Below, piece by piece: positions 27,148 to 35,896 of a stretch of 64,000 nt of DNA. Location: the NCBI GenBank assembly GCA_005772895.1, contig SXIH01000023.1, forward strand, positions 1-64,000, given 5' to 3'. Position numbers and translations under genes: made by a program. Under the pieces are notes generated by a model. The model did not search any database. It saw nothing but the letters and a program-made list of their open reading frames with translations, and had not been told where the DNA came from. This DNA comes from Bacteroidota bacterium. GTDB taxonomy: Bacteria; Bacteroidota; Bacteroidia; 2-12-FULL-35-15. How positions within the stretch are numbered: position 1 is the stretch's first letter; each line of letters opens with the position of its first letter.

Positions 27148-28680
27148 ATGCAAATCTTCAAAAACAAAAATTTCTATTTTCTGCTTTCATTCATTGAAGG
27201 AGGTTCTGTAATGGCAGCCGAATTGTTGGGCGCTAAAATGCTGGCTCCTTACTTTGGTTCTTCTTTATATGTATGGGCAAGTGTGTTAGCTATTACTTTG
27301 GGCGGATTAGCAGTTGGATATTTTGCCGGTGGAATTCTTTCATATAGAAGTAAAAATCCTTTGACTTTATTTTATGTTTTATTAGCAGCAGCAGCCTTTA
27401 CTATTTTAATGCCTTTTTCTTCTAAAATGATTTTGTGGTTGGTAGGTTCTCACAGTTTAATTCCTTCGGTTATTGTTTCTGCTTCCTGTATTTTATTTCC
27501 TCCCGTATTTATGATGGGAATGGTTTCTCCTTTAATTATCCGTGCTATTACAGTTGATGTGGAGCAATCGGGCAAAGCTGCCGGAGCTATTTATGCTATT
27601 TCTACTGTTGGTGGAATTTTGGCAACCTTTGCTTTTGGATTTTATGTTATTCCAAATTTTGGATTGTCATTTCCTTCTATTCTAACTGGAATTGTTTTAG
27701 GAATTATTCCTCTTTTTGTAATTATCAAACAAAAACAAATTGCAAAAGCTGGAGGTTTTTTTTTGCTTTGTGTTTGGGCAGTTTCTACTTCCTCGTATAG
27801 TTTTTCTTCTACGATAAAACGCGTGTATGCTGCCGAAGGTTTGCTAGGACAAATTGCAGTGTTAGATTATCCGCATTATAATAAAGATACTGTTCAGGAT
27901 GGTTATAGCCGTTGGTTATTTGTAAACCGTGTTTCACAAACTATGTATGATTCCTTAGCAGATGAATCAAACGGAGAAGAAAAGTATTTCACTTATGTTT
28001 ATCGTATTTCTGATTATGTAGATTCATTTCCAAAAACTTCTAAGTCGCTTTTGATTGGATTGGGTGGTGGAAGTGTAGCTAAAAAATTAATTGAAAAAGG
28101 ATTTGAAGTGGATGTTTGTGAATTGGATCAACGGATTGCTGATGTGGCAAGAAAATATTTTTATCTGAGTCCGAAAGTAAATATTAAAGTAGATGATGGT
28201 CGACACTTTATTAGAACTTGCACAAAAAAATACGACATTATTGTTTTGGATATGTTTAAAGGTGAAGACCCACCGAATCATGTTTTTACCGAAGAGTCTT
28301 TAACTGCATTGCGAGAAATGTTAAATCCTAACGGAATTATTTTTGTAAACAGTCTGGGTTATTTCGAAGGGAGTATTGGAAAGTCTATGCGTTCGGTTTA
28401 CAAAACATTTCAGGCGGCAGGATTTAATGTTCGTGCTTTAACTACAGATCCAAATCCAGATGAACGTAATATTTTATTTTACGCATCAACAGGAGAAATA
28501 AAATCTCACCCCGATTTTATTGATGAAAAAAATATGGATTTGAATGATGCAGTCGTTTTGAAAGATGAATATCCTGTTTTGGATATTTTAAATGCTGAGG
28601 CTGCTCAACGATGGAGAGTGATGGCAATAAAGAGTTTTGATAATGATCCCAATCAAAAAAGTTTACCCGTTTTTGAGTAA
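27148..28680 (+). CDS. Fused membrane/spermidine synthase-like protein
   Basis: A 510-residue protein with an N-terminal multi-helix membrane part (residues about 5-225; MAAELLGAKMLAPYFGSS and GMVSPLIIRA are typical of fused spermidine synthases). The C-terminal Rossmann domain is spermidine-synthase-like (LLIGLGGGSVAKKL, VCELDQRIADVA, DDGRHFI, YDIIVLDMFKGEDPP). It would transfer aminopropyl or a related group at the membrane, but natural substrates of this class are poorly known. The frame is open back to 27028, but that extra 40-residue stretch (YPERSRRTARDDS) comes from a REP-like repeat and carries a promoter box. I therefore place the start at ATG 27148. Confidence 0.85.
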   Translation: MQIFKNKNFYFLLSFIEGGSVMAAELLGAKMLAPYFGSSLYVWASVLAITLGGLAVGYFAGGILSYRSKNPLTLFYVLLAAAAFTILMPFSSKMILWLVGSHSLIPSVIVSASCILFPPVFMMGMVSPLIIRAITVDVEQSGKAAGAIYAISTVGGILATFAFGFYVIPNFGLSFPSILTGIVLGIIPLFVIIKQKQIAKAGGFFLLCVWAVSTSSYSFSSTIKRVYAAEGLLGQIAVLDYPHYNKDTVQDGYSRWLFVNRVSQTMYDSLADESNGEEKYFTYVYRISDYVDSFPKTSKSLLIGLGGGSVAKKLIEKGFEVDVCELDQRIADVARKYFYLSPKVNIKVDDGRHFIRTCTKKYDIIVLDMFKGEDPPNHVFTEESLTALREMLNPNGIIFVNSLGYFEGSIGKSMRSVYKTFQAAGFNVRALTTDPNPDERNILFYASTGEIKSHPDFIDEKNMDLNDAVVLKDEYPVLDILNAEAAQRWRVMAIKSFDNDPNQKSLPVFE

Positions 28681-28685
28681 CAAAA

Positions 28686-29231
28686 TTATATTCCAACAAC
28701 AAATCCTACTCTGAAAATTGGATTTTGATAAGGCGAGTATACCGATTCGTTAAAGTTATAAAGTACCATTGCAATTATTCCGGATCTGTCGCTTATGCGT
28801 TGAATATACCCAGCACCTCCAAATACACTTACAACATCTACTCTTCGTCTTTTAAAATCAAATGCTTCCATGTTTAGGTATTCATATTCGGCATGAGCGA
28901 ATAAGTATTCTGTAAAATTATATCTTGCAAAAACTCTTCCTCCATAAACGTTAGTTTCAAAATCGTAATATTTATCTTTATAATGATAGTATTGATAGGT
29001 AGCTCCAATGCCTGCAGAAATTTTGTCGGAAAATTTATAACCAACCAGCGGGGAGATATCTGCAAAAGTTACTGTTCCGAATTGTAATCCGAGGTTTCCT
29101 CCAACAAATATCTTGTCTCTGAAATTTTTCTTAGGAGGATGTTTCCGGATCATTGAACTATCCTGAGCAAAAGAATTTACGCTCAAGATGGCAAAAAGAA
29201 TGATGGCAATATTTAAAATGAGTTTGCGCAT
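28686..29231 (-). CDS. Small outer-membrane beta-barrel-like protein
   Basis: A 181-residue exported protein: signal peptide (NSFA-Q), a short charged stretch, then alternating strands such as KIFVGGNLGLQFG, DISPLVGYKFS, KISAGIGATYQYYHY, GGRVFARYNF and LFAHAEYEYL, the pattern of an 8-stranded barrel. The C-terminus is VGFVVGI rather than a terminal Phe. No specific family. It is convergent with the spermidine-synthase-like gene, with 5 nt between stop codons. Confidence 0.65.
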   Translation of the reverse strand: MRKLILNIAIILFAILSVNSFAQDSSMIRKHPPKKNFRDKIFVGGNLGLQFGTVTFADISPLVGYKFSDKISAGIGATYQYYHYKDKYYDFETNVYGGRVFARYNFTEYLFAHAEYEYLNMEAFDFKRRRVDVVSVFGGAGYIQRISDRSGIIAMVLYNFNESVYSPYQNPIFRVGFVVGI

Positions 29232-29287
29232 GGTATAAAGTTATGAAAAAAAATGCTTTTCTTTGAATAATATTAAACGTATACAAA

Positions 29288-29986
29288 ATGAAAATTGTTG
29301 TTACAGGTGCAAGCAGAGGAATAGGATATCAATTGGTTAAGCAATTAAGTTCGAATTCCGGCAACATTATTTTTGCTGTGTCGAGAAATGAGCAACAGTT
29401 AGAACTACTAAAAAAAGAATGTCCGAATAGGAATGTCATTTCTATTACTTGTGATTTAAGTAAAGAATTATCAATACAAAGTTTACTAACCAATATTAAA
29501 TCACATACAAATACTATAAATGTATTGGTGAATAATGCAGGTGCAATTGTGAATAAACCGTTTTCAGAAATTTCAAAATCTGATTTAGAGTACGTGTATA
29601 ATGTGAATGTATTTTCTGTGGTCAGATTAATTCAAGGGTTATTACCGATGATGGAAGTAAAAGAGAAATCGCATATTGTGAATATAAGTAGTATAGGAGG
29701 TTTTCAAGGAAGTTTAAAATTTGCTGGATTATCAGCATACAGTTCAAGTAAAGCTGCCTTGGTTTGTTTAACGGAATGTCTTGCAGAAGAGTTTAAAGAG
29801 AAAAATATTGCGTTCAATTGCTTGGCTTTAGGGGCAGTTCAAACTGAAATGTTGGAGGAGGCTTTTCCAGGGTATAAAGCACCTGTTTCTGCCTCCGAAA
29901 TGGCAAGCTATATTGCTGATTTTGTGTTACATGCACACAAAACAATGAGTGGAAAGGTGATTCCTGTTTCATCCTCAAATCCATAA
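29288..29986 (+). CDS. Short-chain dehydrogenase/reductase
   Basis: A 232-residue cytoplasmic SDR enzyme. TGASRGIG at the N-terminus is the NAD(P)-binding glycine motif, NNAG is the central motif, and Tyr151 and Lys155 in AYSSSK form the catalytic pair with a Ser in the preceding NISSIGG strand. The downstream basic and hydroxyl residues of the first strand loop (SRNEQQ) suggest NADP rather than NAD. The length is slightly short for a classical SDR. The substrate cannot be predicted. It is a single gene, divergent from the beta-barrel gene by 56 nt. Confidence 0.9.
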   Translation: MKIVVTGASRGIGYQLVKQLSSNSGNIIFAVSRNEQQLELLKKECPNRNVISITCDLSKELSIQSLLTNIKSHTNTINVLVNNAGAIVNKPFSEISKSDLEYVYNVNVFSVVRLIQGLLPMMEVKEKSHIVNISSIGGFQGSLKFAGLSAYSSSKAALVCLTECLAEEFKEKNIAFNCLALGAVQTEMLEEAFPGYKAPVSASEMASYIADFVLHAHKTMSGKVIPVSSSNP

Positions 29987-30097
29987 GTTTTATCGCTAAT
30001 TTTATTATATTCGTAACTTATAAACTATCAAGTCGTAAAACGTCTCGGTGTTTTTAACTAAAAAAGCTACTATTTATTATCAACCCAAATCTACTTT

Positions 30098-33000
30098 ATG
30101 AGAAAAATCTTTACGCTATTTTCCCTAATTCTTATCGGTAAAATTGCACTAGCACAGGATGTTAGCGTTATCGCTATTACAGCCCCTGTCTCCGGATGTT
30201 CGTTAAGCGCTACTTCAAGCGTTACAATAAGTGTTAGAAACGTTGGACTTACCGATCTTACCGGTGTGCCTTTCGACCTTTCTTACACGATTAATGGCGG
30301 TCCGCCTGTTACAGAAACAGTTGCTGCAGGTTTCACTCCTTTTGCTTCAAATACTACTGTATCTTATACTTTCACAACTACAGCCAATTTATCTCTTCCC
30401 GGTTCTTATACATTTACGGCCTATTCTACATTAGCTGGAGATATTAATACAACTAATGATGCAACAGTTGGTTATGTTGTAACATCAACCGCTCCTTCGG
30501 TTGGTGGAACAGTTTCAGGTGATACAAATGTTTGTACAGGTTCAAATGCAGGTGTTTTAACTCTTTCCGGACATACAGGTTCGGTTTTAAATTGGGAATA
30601 TTCAGTGGATGGAGGCACCACTTGGATTAATATATCAAATACAACTACCACTCAAAGTTATTTCAACTTAACTGTTCCAACATTATATAGAGCTCAAGTT
30701 CAAAATGGTGTTTGTCCGGCTGCTACTTCTACATCGGCATCCATGACAATAGATCCGACAACAGTAGGAGGAACTGTTTCAGGAACTGCTACTGTTTGTA
30801 GTGGAACCAATGGTGCAACTATGACATCAGGTGGTGGACGGGTTGGAGCAATTTTGAAATGGCAGTTTTCTACTGATGGTGGAGCCACTTGGACAGATAT
30901 AGCAAATACAACAACTACTCAAGCCTATTTAAACTTAGTTACTTCTACACGCTACCGTGTTCAAGTACAAAGTGGAGCATGTGCTGCAGTATTTTCTTCT
31001 CAGGCAATTATAACTGTTAATCCGCCTTCAGTTGGTGGTACCGTTTCAGGCGGGACAACGGTTTGTAGTGGAGTTAATAGTGGAAATTTAACTTTGGCAG
31101 GACATACCGGTTCAGTAACTCGTTGGGAATATTCAACAAATGCAGGTGCTTCCTGGACAAACATAGCAAACACAACTACTACTCAATCTTATACAAATTT
31201 AACAGCCACCAGATGGTTCAGAGCACTTGTAACTAGTGCAGGTTGTGCTGGTGCATACTCCACTCCCGATTCAATTGTAGTTGATCCTGTTTCAGTTGGC
31301 GGAACAATAACAACTGCAGCAACAGTTTGTAGCGGAGCAAATGGTGCGACTTTAACTTTGGCAGGAAATGTTGGAGCTGTTCAATATTGGGAATTCTCAA
31401 CTGATGGTGGTGCTACTTATACTAACATTGCAAATACTACGACCACGCAAGCCTATTTAAATTTAGTAACTACTACTATTTATCGTGCGAATGTTATGAG
31501 TGGAGTTTGTGCAGCTGTAAATTCTGGAACGGTAACAATTACTGTAAGCCCTGTTTCTGTTGGTGGTACAACAGCTATCAATGATACAGTTTGTAGCGGA
31601 GCAAATTCAGGAACAATTACTTTGTCAGGAAATACTGGTACTGTAACAAATTGGCAATCATCTACTGATGGTATTACCTGGACCAACATTGCAAACACAA
31701 CTACTTCTAATAGTTATTTAAACTTAGCAGCTACAACATATTATACAGCTGTTGTAACAAGTGGTGCTTGTCCGGCTGATACATCTGCAATTGATACAAT
31801 TACTGTTAATACGCCTTCTATAGGTGGAGTAGTTGATACATCTGCAAATATTTGTTACAATAATAATACAGGAACTTTGGTTTTGAGTGGGCATACTGGT
31901 TCTATTGTTCGTTGGGAATATTCAATTGATGGTGGAATAAACTGGGTAGCTATTGCAAATACAACCACAAGTTATATTTATACCAACTTAACTTTAACAA
32001 CTCAGTTCAGAGCGGTTGTTCAAAATGGTGCTTGTCCATCTACTAATTCTACAGCAGCAATTTTAACGGTCGACCCGGCATCTGTGGGTGGAACAATTTC
32101 CGGAAGCACAACGGCCTGTGGTGGTTCTAATAGTGGAAGTTTAGATTTGATTGGATATGTCGGAACTATTTTAGGATGGGAATCATCAACCGATGGTGGT
32201 GTTACTTGGACACCAATTGCAAATACAACTTCTACTGAAAATTATGTGAACGTAATGGTAACAACTATGTATCATGTTTTAGTAGCGAGTGGTGTTTGTT
32301 CAACCGATACATCTGCAACAGCAACAATTACTGTTGATCCTCCATCAAATGGTGGAACATTAACAATGGATGATACTGTTTGTGCAAGTTCAAATTTCGG
32401 AGTATTAAACGTTGCAGGTTTTACAGGAACAATTCAAAACTGGCAATCATCAACAGACGGTGGAATCACATGGATTACATTAGCTAATACAACAGCTTCA
32501 CAAACGTATATGAATTTATTGCAAACTACATCGTATGCAGTAAATGTTCAGAGTGGTGTATGTCCTGCAACATTATCAAACATCATTACAATTACTGTTG
32601 ATTCTGTAGCAATGGGTGGAACAGTAAACGGAAGTACTACAGTTTGTGATACTATTAATAGCGGAACATTAACTTTATCAGGAAGTGTTGGAACAATTTT
32701 AAATTGGGAATCATCAACTGATGGCGGTTTAACTTGGTCTATCATTGCCAATACAACTAACACAAATGCTTATACAAACTTAACTGATACAACTTGGTTC
32801 AGAGTAATTGTATCCAGTGGATTGTGTGGAAATGATACTTCATCGGTAGGAACTATTATAGTAAATCCTGCAACCGTTGCCGGAATGGTTTCTATGAGTG
32901 ATACAGTTTGTTCAGGATTAAATAATGGAACAATTTATTTAACTGGTTATACCGGAACAATTTTAGGATGGGAACAATCAGTGGATGGTGGATTTAACTG

Positions 33001-34381
33001 GACACCAATTGCAAATACTACAGATTCGTTAACTTATAATAATATTACAATTACAACAATGTATCATGCAAATGTGCAAAGTGGAATTTGTAATGCTGAT
33101 ACTTCAATAAGCGCAACAATTACTGTTAACCCTGTTTCTGACGCAGGAACTATCACAGGCGCAGTTGCAGGTTGTGAAGGTGCTAACTCTGGAACATTAA
33201 TGTCGACCGGAGCAGTTGGAACTATTTTAGATTGGGAATCTTCTATCGATGCAGGAACAACTTGGGTGAGTTTAGTAAATACAACAAGTACTCAAACTTA
33301 TTTGAACTTAACTGATACAACTTGGTACAGAGTAATAGTTCAAAGTGGTGTTTGTTCTGCTGATACTTCTGCTGCGATTTCAGTAATTGTTTATCCAAAA
33401 CCAATTGCCATGTTTACAGCTGATACAGTTTGTTATGGTAATGCAACAACGTTTACAAATACATCAACCATTTCTTCCGGATTTATTCAATTCAATCAGT
33501 GGGATTTTGGTGATGGAAATAATTCTTTGTCTGCAAGTCCTACACATACTTACGGAGCAGCAGGAACGTATACTGCAACTTTAATGTTGACTTCTAATAT
33601 GGGTTGTTTGGATACAGCAATAGTTAGTGTGTTGGTTAATGCATTGCCACCATCAACTATAACAGCAAGTGGCCCGCTGGATTTCTGTACAGGTGATTCA
33701 CTTGTGTTAAGTGCAACCGCTGGAGCATACATGTATTTGTGGAGTACTACTGATACGGTTCAAAGTATAACTGTAACAACTGCAGGAACATTTGTTCTTA
33801 CAATTACTGATTCTTTAACAGGATGTATGGCAATGGATTCTGTAACAACTATTGTTTATCCTTCACCAATTGTTTTAGCCGGACCGGATATTTCTTTGAG
33901 TTTAGGAAGCAGTGTTGATTTAGAAGGTTCAGGAGTAGGAGTTATTTCCTGGTTCTGGTTCCCTGCAACAGGATTAACAAATTCATCTATTTCAGATCCA
34001 ACAGCATCGCCAATTGTTACAACAATGTATACATTAACTGGTACAGATGAAAATGGTTGTACGGCTGTTGACACAATGACTATTACGGTTGTACTTGATT
34101 ACAATGTTACCATCTCGAACTTAATGACTCCAAATGATGATGGTTATAACGACAGATGGGTTATTCAAAACATCGAAAATTATCCTGACACAAAAGTGAT
34201 TGTAGTGAATCGTGAAGGACAGGAAGTATTTAGTTCTGATGCTTACGATAGCAATTGGGATGGTACTAATAAAGCAGGAAAAAAATTACCTGATGGAACT
34301 TATTACTACATCTTACAATTCGCAAATGATGAAAAGATTTATAAAGGAGCTATTACTATTTTAAAAGAAGGTTCTAAATAA
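30098..34381 (+). CDS. Giant T9SS adhesin with 11 Ig-like repeats and CHU_C C-terminus (SprB-like)
   Basis: A 1427-residue exported protein. Signal peptide (ALA-Q), then a CARDB-like domain (about 22-130). Eleven Ig-like repeats of about 88 residues follow (about 133-1095), each with a GGTxSG opening, xVCSGxNSGTLTLSG, NWExSxDGGxTW, IANTTTTQxYLNL and a Cys-containing end. After them come a PKD domain (QWDFGDGNNS, about 1100-1180), two Ig-like domains (CTGDSLVLSA; LAGPDISLSLGS), and a CHU_C domain from about 1345 (LMTPNDDGYNDRW, GTYYYILQF). The architecture matches SprB-type mobile adhesins of gliding Bacteroidota. The next gene is a PorP/SprF-family protein, as in known SprB-SprF pairs, which supports T9SS export and a motility or adhesion role. 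Confidence 0.92.
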   Translation: MRKIFTLFSLILIGKIALAQDVSVIAITAPVSGCSLSATSSVTISVRNVGLTDLTGVPFDLSYTINGGPPVTETVAAGFTPFASNTTVSYTFTTTANLSLPGSYTFTAYSTLAGDINTTNDATVGYVVTSTAPSVGGTVSGDTNVCTGSNAGVLTLSGHTGSVLNWEYSVDGGTTWINISNTTTTQSYFNLTVPTLYRAQVQNGVCPAATSTSASMTIDPTTVGGTVSGTATVCSGTNGATMTSGGGRVGAILKWQFSTDGGATWTDIANTTTTQAYLNLVTSTRYRVQVQSGACAAVFSSQAIITVNPPSVGGTVSGGTTVCSGVNSGNLTLAGHTGSVTRWEYSTNAGASWTNIANTTTTQSYTNLTATRWFRALVTSAGCAGAYSTPDSIVVDPVSVGGTITTAATVCSGANGATLTLAGNVGAVQYWEFSTDGGATYTNIANTTTTQAYLNLVTTTIYRANVMSGVCAAVNSGTVTITVSPVSVGGTTAINDTVCSGANSGTITLSGNTGTVTNWQSSTDGITWTNIANTTTSNSYLNLAATTYYTAVVTSGACPADTSAIDTITVNTPSIGGVVDTSANICYNNNTGTLVLSGHTGSIVRWEYSIDGGINWVAIANTTTSYIYTNLTLTTQFRAVVQNGACPSTNSTAAILTVDPASVGGTISGSTTACGGSNSGSLDLIGYVGTILGWESSTDGGVTWTPIANTTSTENYVNVMVTTMYHVLVASGVCSTDTSATATITVDPPSNGGTLTMDDTVCASSNFGVLNVAGFTGTIQNWQSSTDGGITWITLANTTASQTYMNLLQTTSYAVNVQSGVCPATLSNIITITVDSVAMGGTVNGSTTVCDTINSGTLTLSGSVGTILNWESSTDGGLTWSIIANTTNTNAYTNLTDTTWFRVIVSSGLCGNDTSSVGTIIVNPATVAGMVSMSDTVCSGLNNGTIYLTGYTGTILGWEQSVDGGFNWTPIANTTDSLTYNNITITTMYHANVQSGICNADTSISATITVNPVSDAGTITGAVAGCEGANSGTLMSTGAVGTILDWESSIDAGTTWVSLVNTTSTQTYLNLTDTTWYRVIVQSGVCSADTSAAISVIVYPKPIAMFTADTVCYGNATTFTNTSTISSGFIQFNQWDFGDGNNSLSASPTHTYGAAGTYTATLMLTSNMGCLDTAIVSVLVNALPPSTITASGPLDFCTGDSLVLSATAGAYMYLWSTTDTVQSITVTTAGTFVLTITDSLTGCMAMDSVTTIVYPSPIVLAGPDISLSLGSSVDLEGSGVGVISWFWFPATGLTNSSISDPTASPIVTTMYTLTGTDENGCTAVDTMTITVVLDYNVTISNLMTPNDDGYNDRWVIQNIENYPDTKVIVVNREGQEVFSSDAYDSNWDGTNKAGKKLPDGTYYYILQFANDEKIYKGAITILKEGSK
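30497..33384 (+). repeat. Tandem array of eleven ~264-bp units encoding Ig-like domains
   Basis: The codons of the GGT opening recur at 30500, 30764, 31031, 31295, 31559, 31820 and onward, steps of 261-267 bp (87-89 codons). Units are recognisable in protein but vary in DNA, unlike the nearly identical units of the 1-1410 array, suggesting an older expansion. Confidence 0.9.
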
Positions 34382-34435
34382 TAAATCGTGTTAAGAAAAA
34401 TCAAATTGAAAAAACAAAATTTAAAATTATATCCT

Positions 34436-35803
34436 ATGAGGAATTTAATTATATCATCTGCTCTTATTTTAGTAACAGGAACAGCAATTGCACAGCAAGT
34501 TCCATTCAGTAGCCAGTATTACGCAAATCCGTTTGTGACCAATCCTGCATTTACAGGAAATCACGAAAAGATAAATGCGTTTTTAACACATCGCTCGCAA
34601 TGGACCGGTATGATTGGCGGACCGCAAACTAGTTATTTAACATTGGACGGTCCAATTGAAGCAAAAAACATTGGTTTGGGGTTAAATATCTATTCTGATG
34701 TCACGGATATTACTAGTCGCGTTGGTGCATTTGCAAACTATTCTTATAAGTTAAAAGTAAAAGACGACCATAATTTGTTTTTTGGATTAGCACTTGGCGC
34801 AATCAATAATAAAATTGATTTCTCTAAAGCAGTAGTTCGTGATACAGAAGACCCATTTTTATTTAACGAATCTCAAAGCAAAACAGCTTTTTCAGCAGAT
34901 TTTGGTTTAGGCTACACATGGAAAAAATTAGAAATTGGTTTATGTGCTCCACAAATTTTAGGAAACACAATGAAGTATAAGAAGGAAGATAATGGAAGCA
35001 GTTATTATACTTTTGCTCGTCATTATCAAGGTTCTGTTAAATACGTATTTGATGTTGTAAAAGAAAAAGAGATTACTGCATATCCGTTAATTATGGTGCG
35101 TTATGCAACAGGTTCAGTTTTTCAATATGATGTGAATGCTGTTTTTGATTGGAAAAAATACGGCTGGATAGGAGTAACTTACCACAGCAATTATGCGGTT
35201 GCAATAAGCGGAGGTGTTCGTTATAAAAACCTCGCTGTTGGTTACGCGTATGATTTAGGAATTGGAAAAGTTAAAAAATATACGGGTTCATCATCTGAAT
35301 TTTTATTGAGTTATACATTTGGTGGAAATAAAAAAGAGGAAGAGGTTGTGAAAGCAGATAATCCAAATGATGCTATTGTTGATGAAGCTATTGCTAAACT
35401 AAAAGCAAAGTCGGATACAAGTGAAGTAGAAATTCAACGATTAAAAGATGAATTAGCTAAATTAAAATCTGGTGAAACAGCTGTAACAAACAAGAATCCT
35501 GAAAATTTAACAGAAAATTTAATGAGAACTGCATCAAGCGCAGATTTCGTTGATGATAATGGAATGGGAATGAGTTCTGGATTTTATGTTGTAATTGGTT
35601 CTTTTAGTAGTAAGGATAATGCTTCTAAATTTAAAGATGCTAATATTATTAAAGGTTATAACAACACCCAGATAGTTCAAAATTATAAAACAAAAGTATA
35701 TTATGTTTTTGTTAATAAATTTGACAAACAGCCTGATGCTGAAGGAGAATTACTTAAATATAAAGCAGAATATCCTGACGTTTGGGTTCAAAAATTAGAA
35801 TAA
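34436..35803 (+). CDS. PorP/SprF-family T9SS membrane protein fused to a SPOR domain
   Basis: A 455-residue protein. Signal peptide (TAIA-QQ), then a PorP/SprF outer-membrane domain (about 20-300) with the hallmark opening PFSSQYYANPF and NPAFTG, HRSQWTG and later barrel strands. A Lys/Glu helical stretch (about 312-345) leads to a SPOR-like domain in the last about 78 residues (GFYVVIGSFSSKDNASKF, VYYVFVNKF). PorP/SprF proteins act with T9SS to export and anchor CHU_C proteins; SPOR domains bind denuded peptidoglycan at division sites. The frame opens at GTG 34388, but ATG 34436 begins the signal peptide directly. It follows the SprB-like gene by 54 nt. Confidence 0.9.
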   Translation: MRNLIISSALILVTGTAIAQQVPFSSQYYANPFVTNPAFTGNHEKINAFLTHRSQWTGMIGGPQTSYLTLDGPIEAKNIGLGLNIYSDVTDITSRVGAFANYSYKLKVKDDHNLFFGLALGAINNKIDFSKAVVRDTEDPFLFNESQSKTAFSADFGLGYTWKKLEIGLCAPQILGNTMKYKKEDNGSSYYTFARHYQGSVKYVFDVVKEKEITAYPLIMVRYATGSVFQYDVNAVFDWKKYGWIGVTYHSNYAVAISGGVRYKNLAVGYAYDLGIGKVKKYTGSSSEFLLSYTFGGNKKEEEVVKADNPNDAIVDEAIAKLKAKSDTSEVEIQRLKDELAKLKSGETAVTNKNPENLTENLMRTASSADFVDDNGMGMSSGFYVVIGSFSSKDNASKFKDANIIKGYNNTQIVQNYKTKVYYVFVNKFDKQPDAEGELLKYKAEYPDVWVQKLE

Positions 35804-35830
35804 TACACTAGTGCTCTCCGCATATAAGTT

Positions 35831-35868
35831 CGCCTCATTTCTTTAAAGACATGAGGCGATTTTTTTTG
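35831..35868 (+). terminator. Rho-independent terminator after the SprF-like gene
   Basis: Stem CGCCTCAT/ATGAGGCG (35831-35838 with 35851-35858) is followed by a run of eight T residues. This ends the SprB-like/SprF-like unit before the next gene at 35897. Confidence 0.9.
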
Positions 35869-35896
35869 TATATTTAGTATTCTAAAAAATATCAAA

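Noticed and set aside
30497-33384. Regular repeats suggestive of CRISPR
   Set aside because: Units are about 264 bp, in frame and diverged, and encode Ig-like domains; CRISPR repeats are 20-50 bp with unique spacers.
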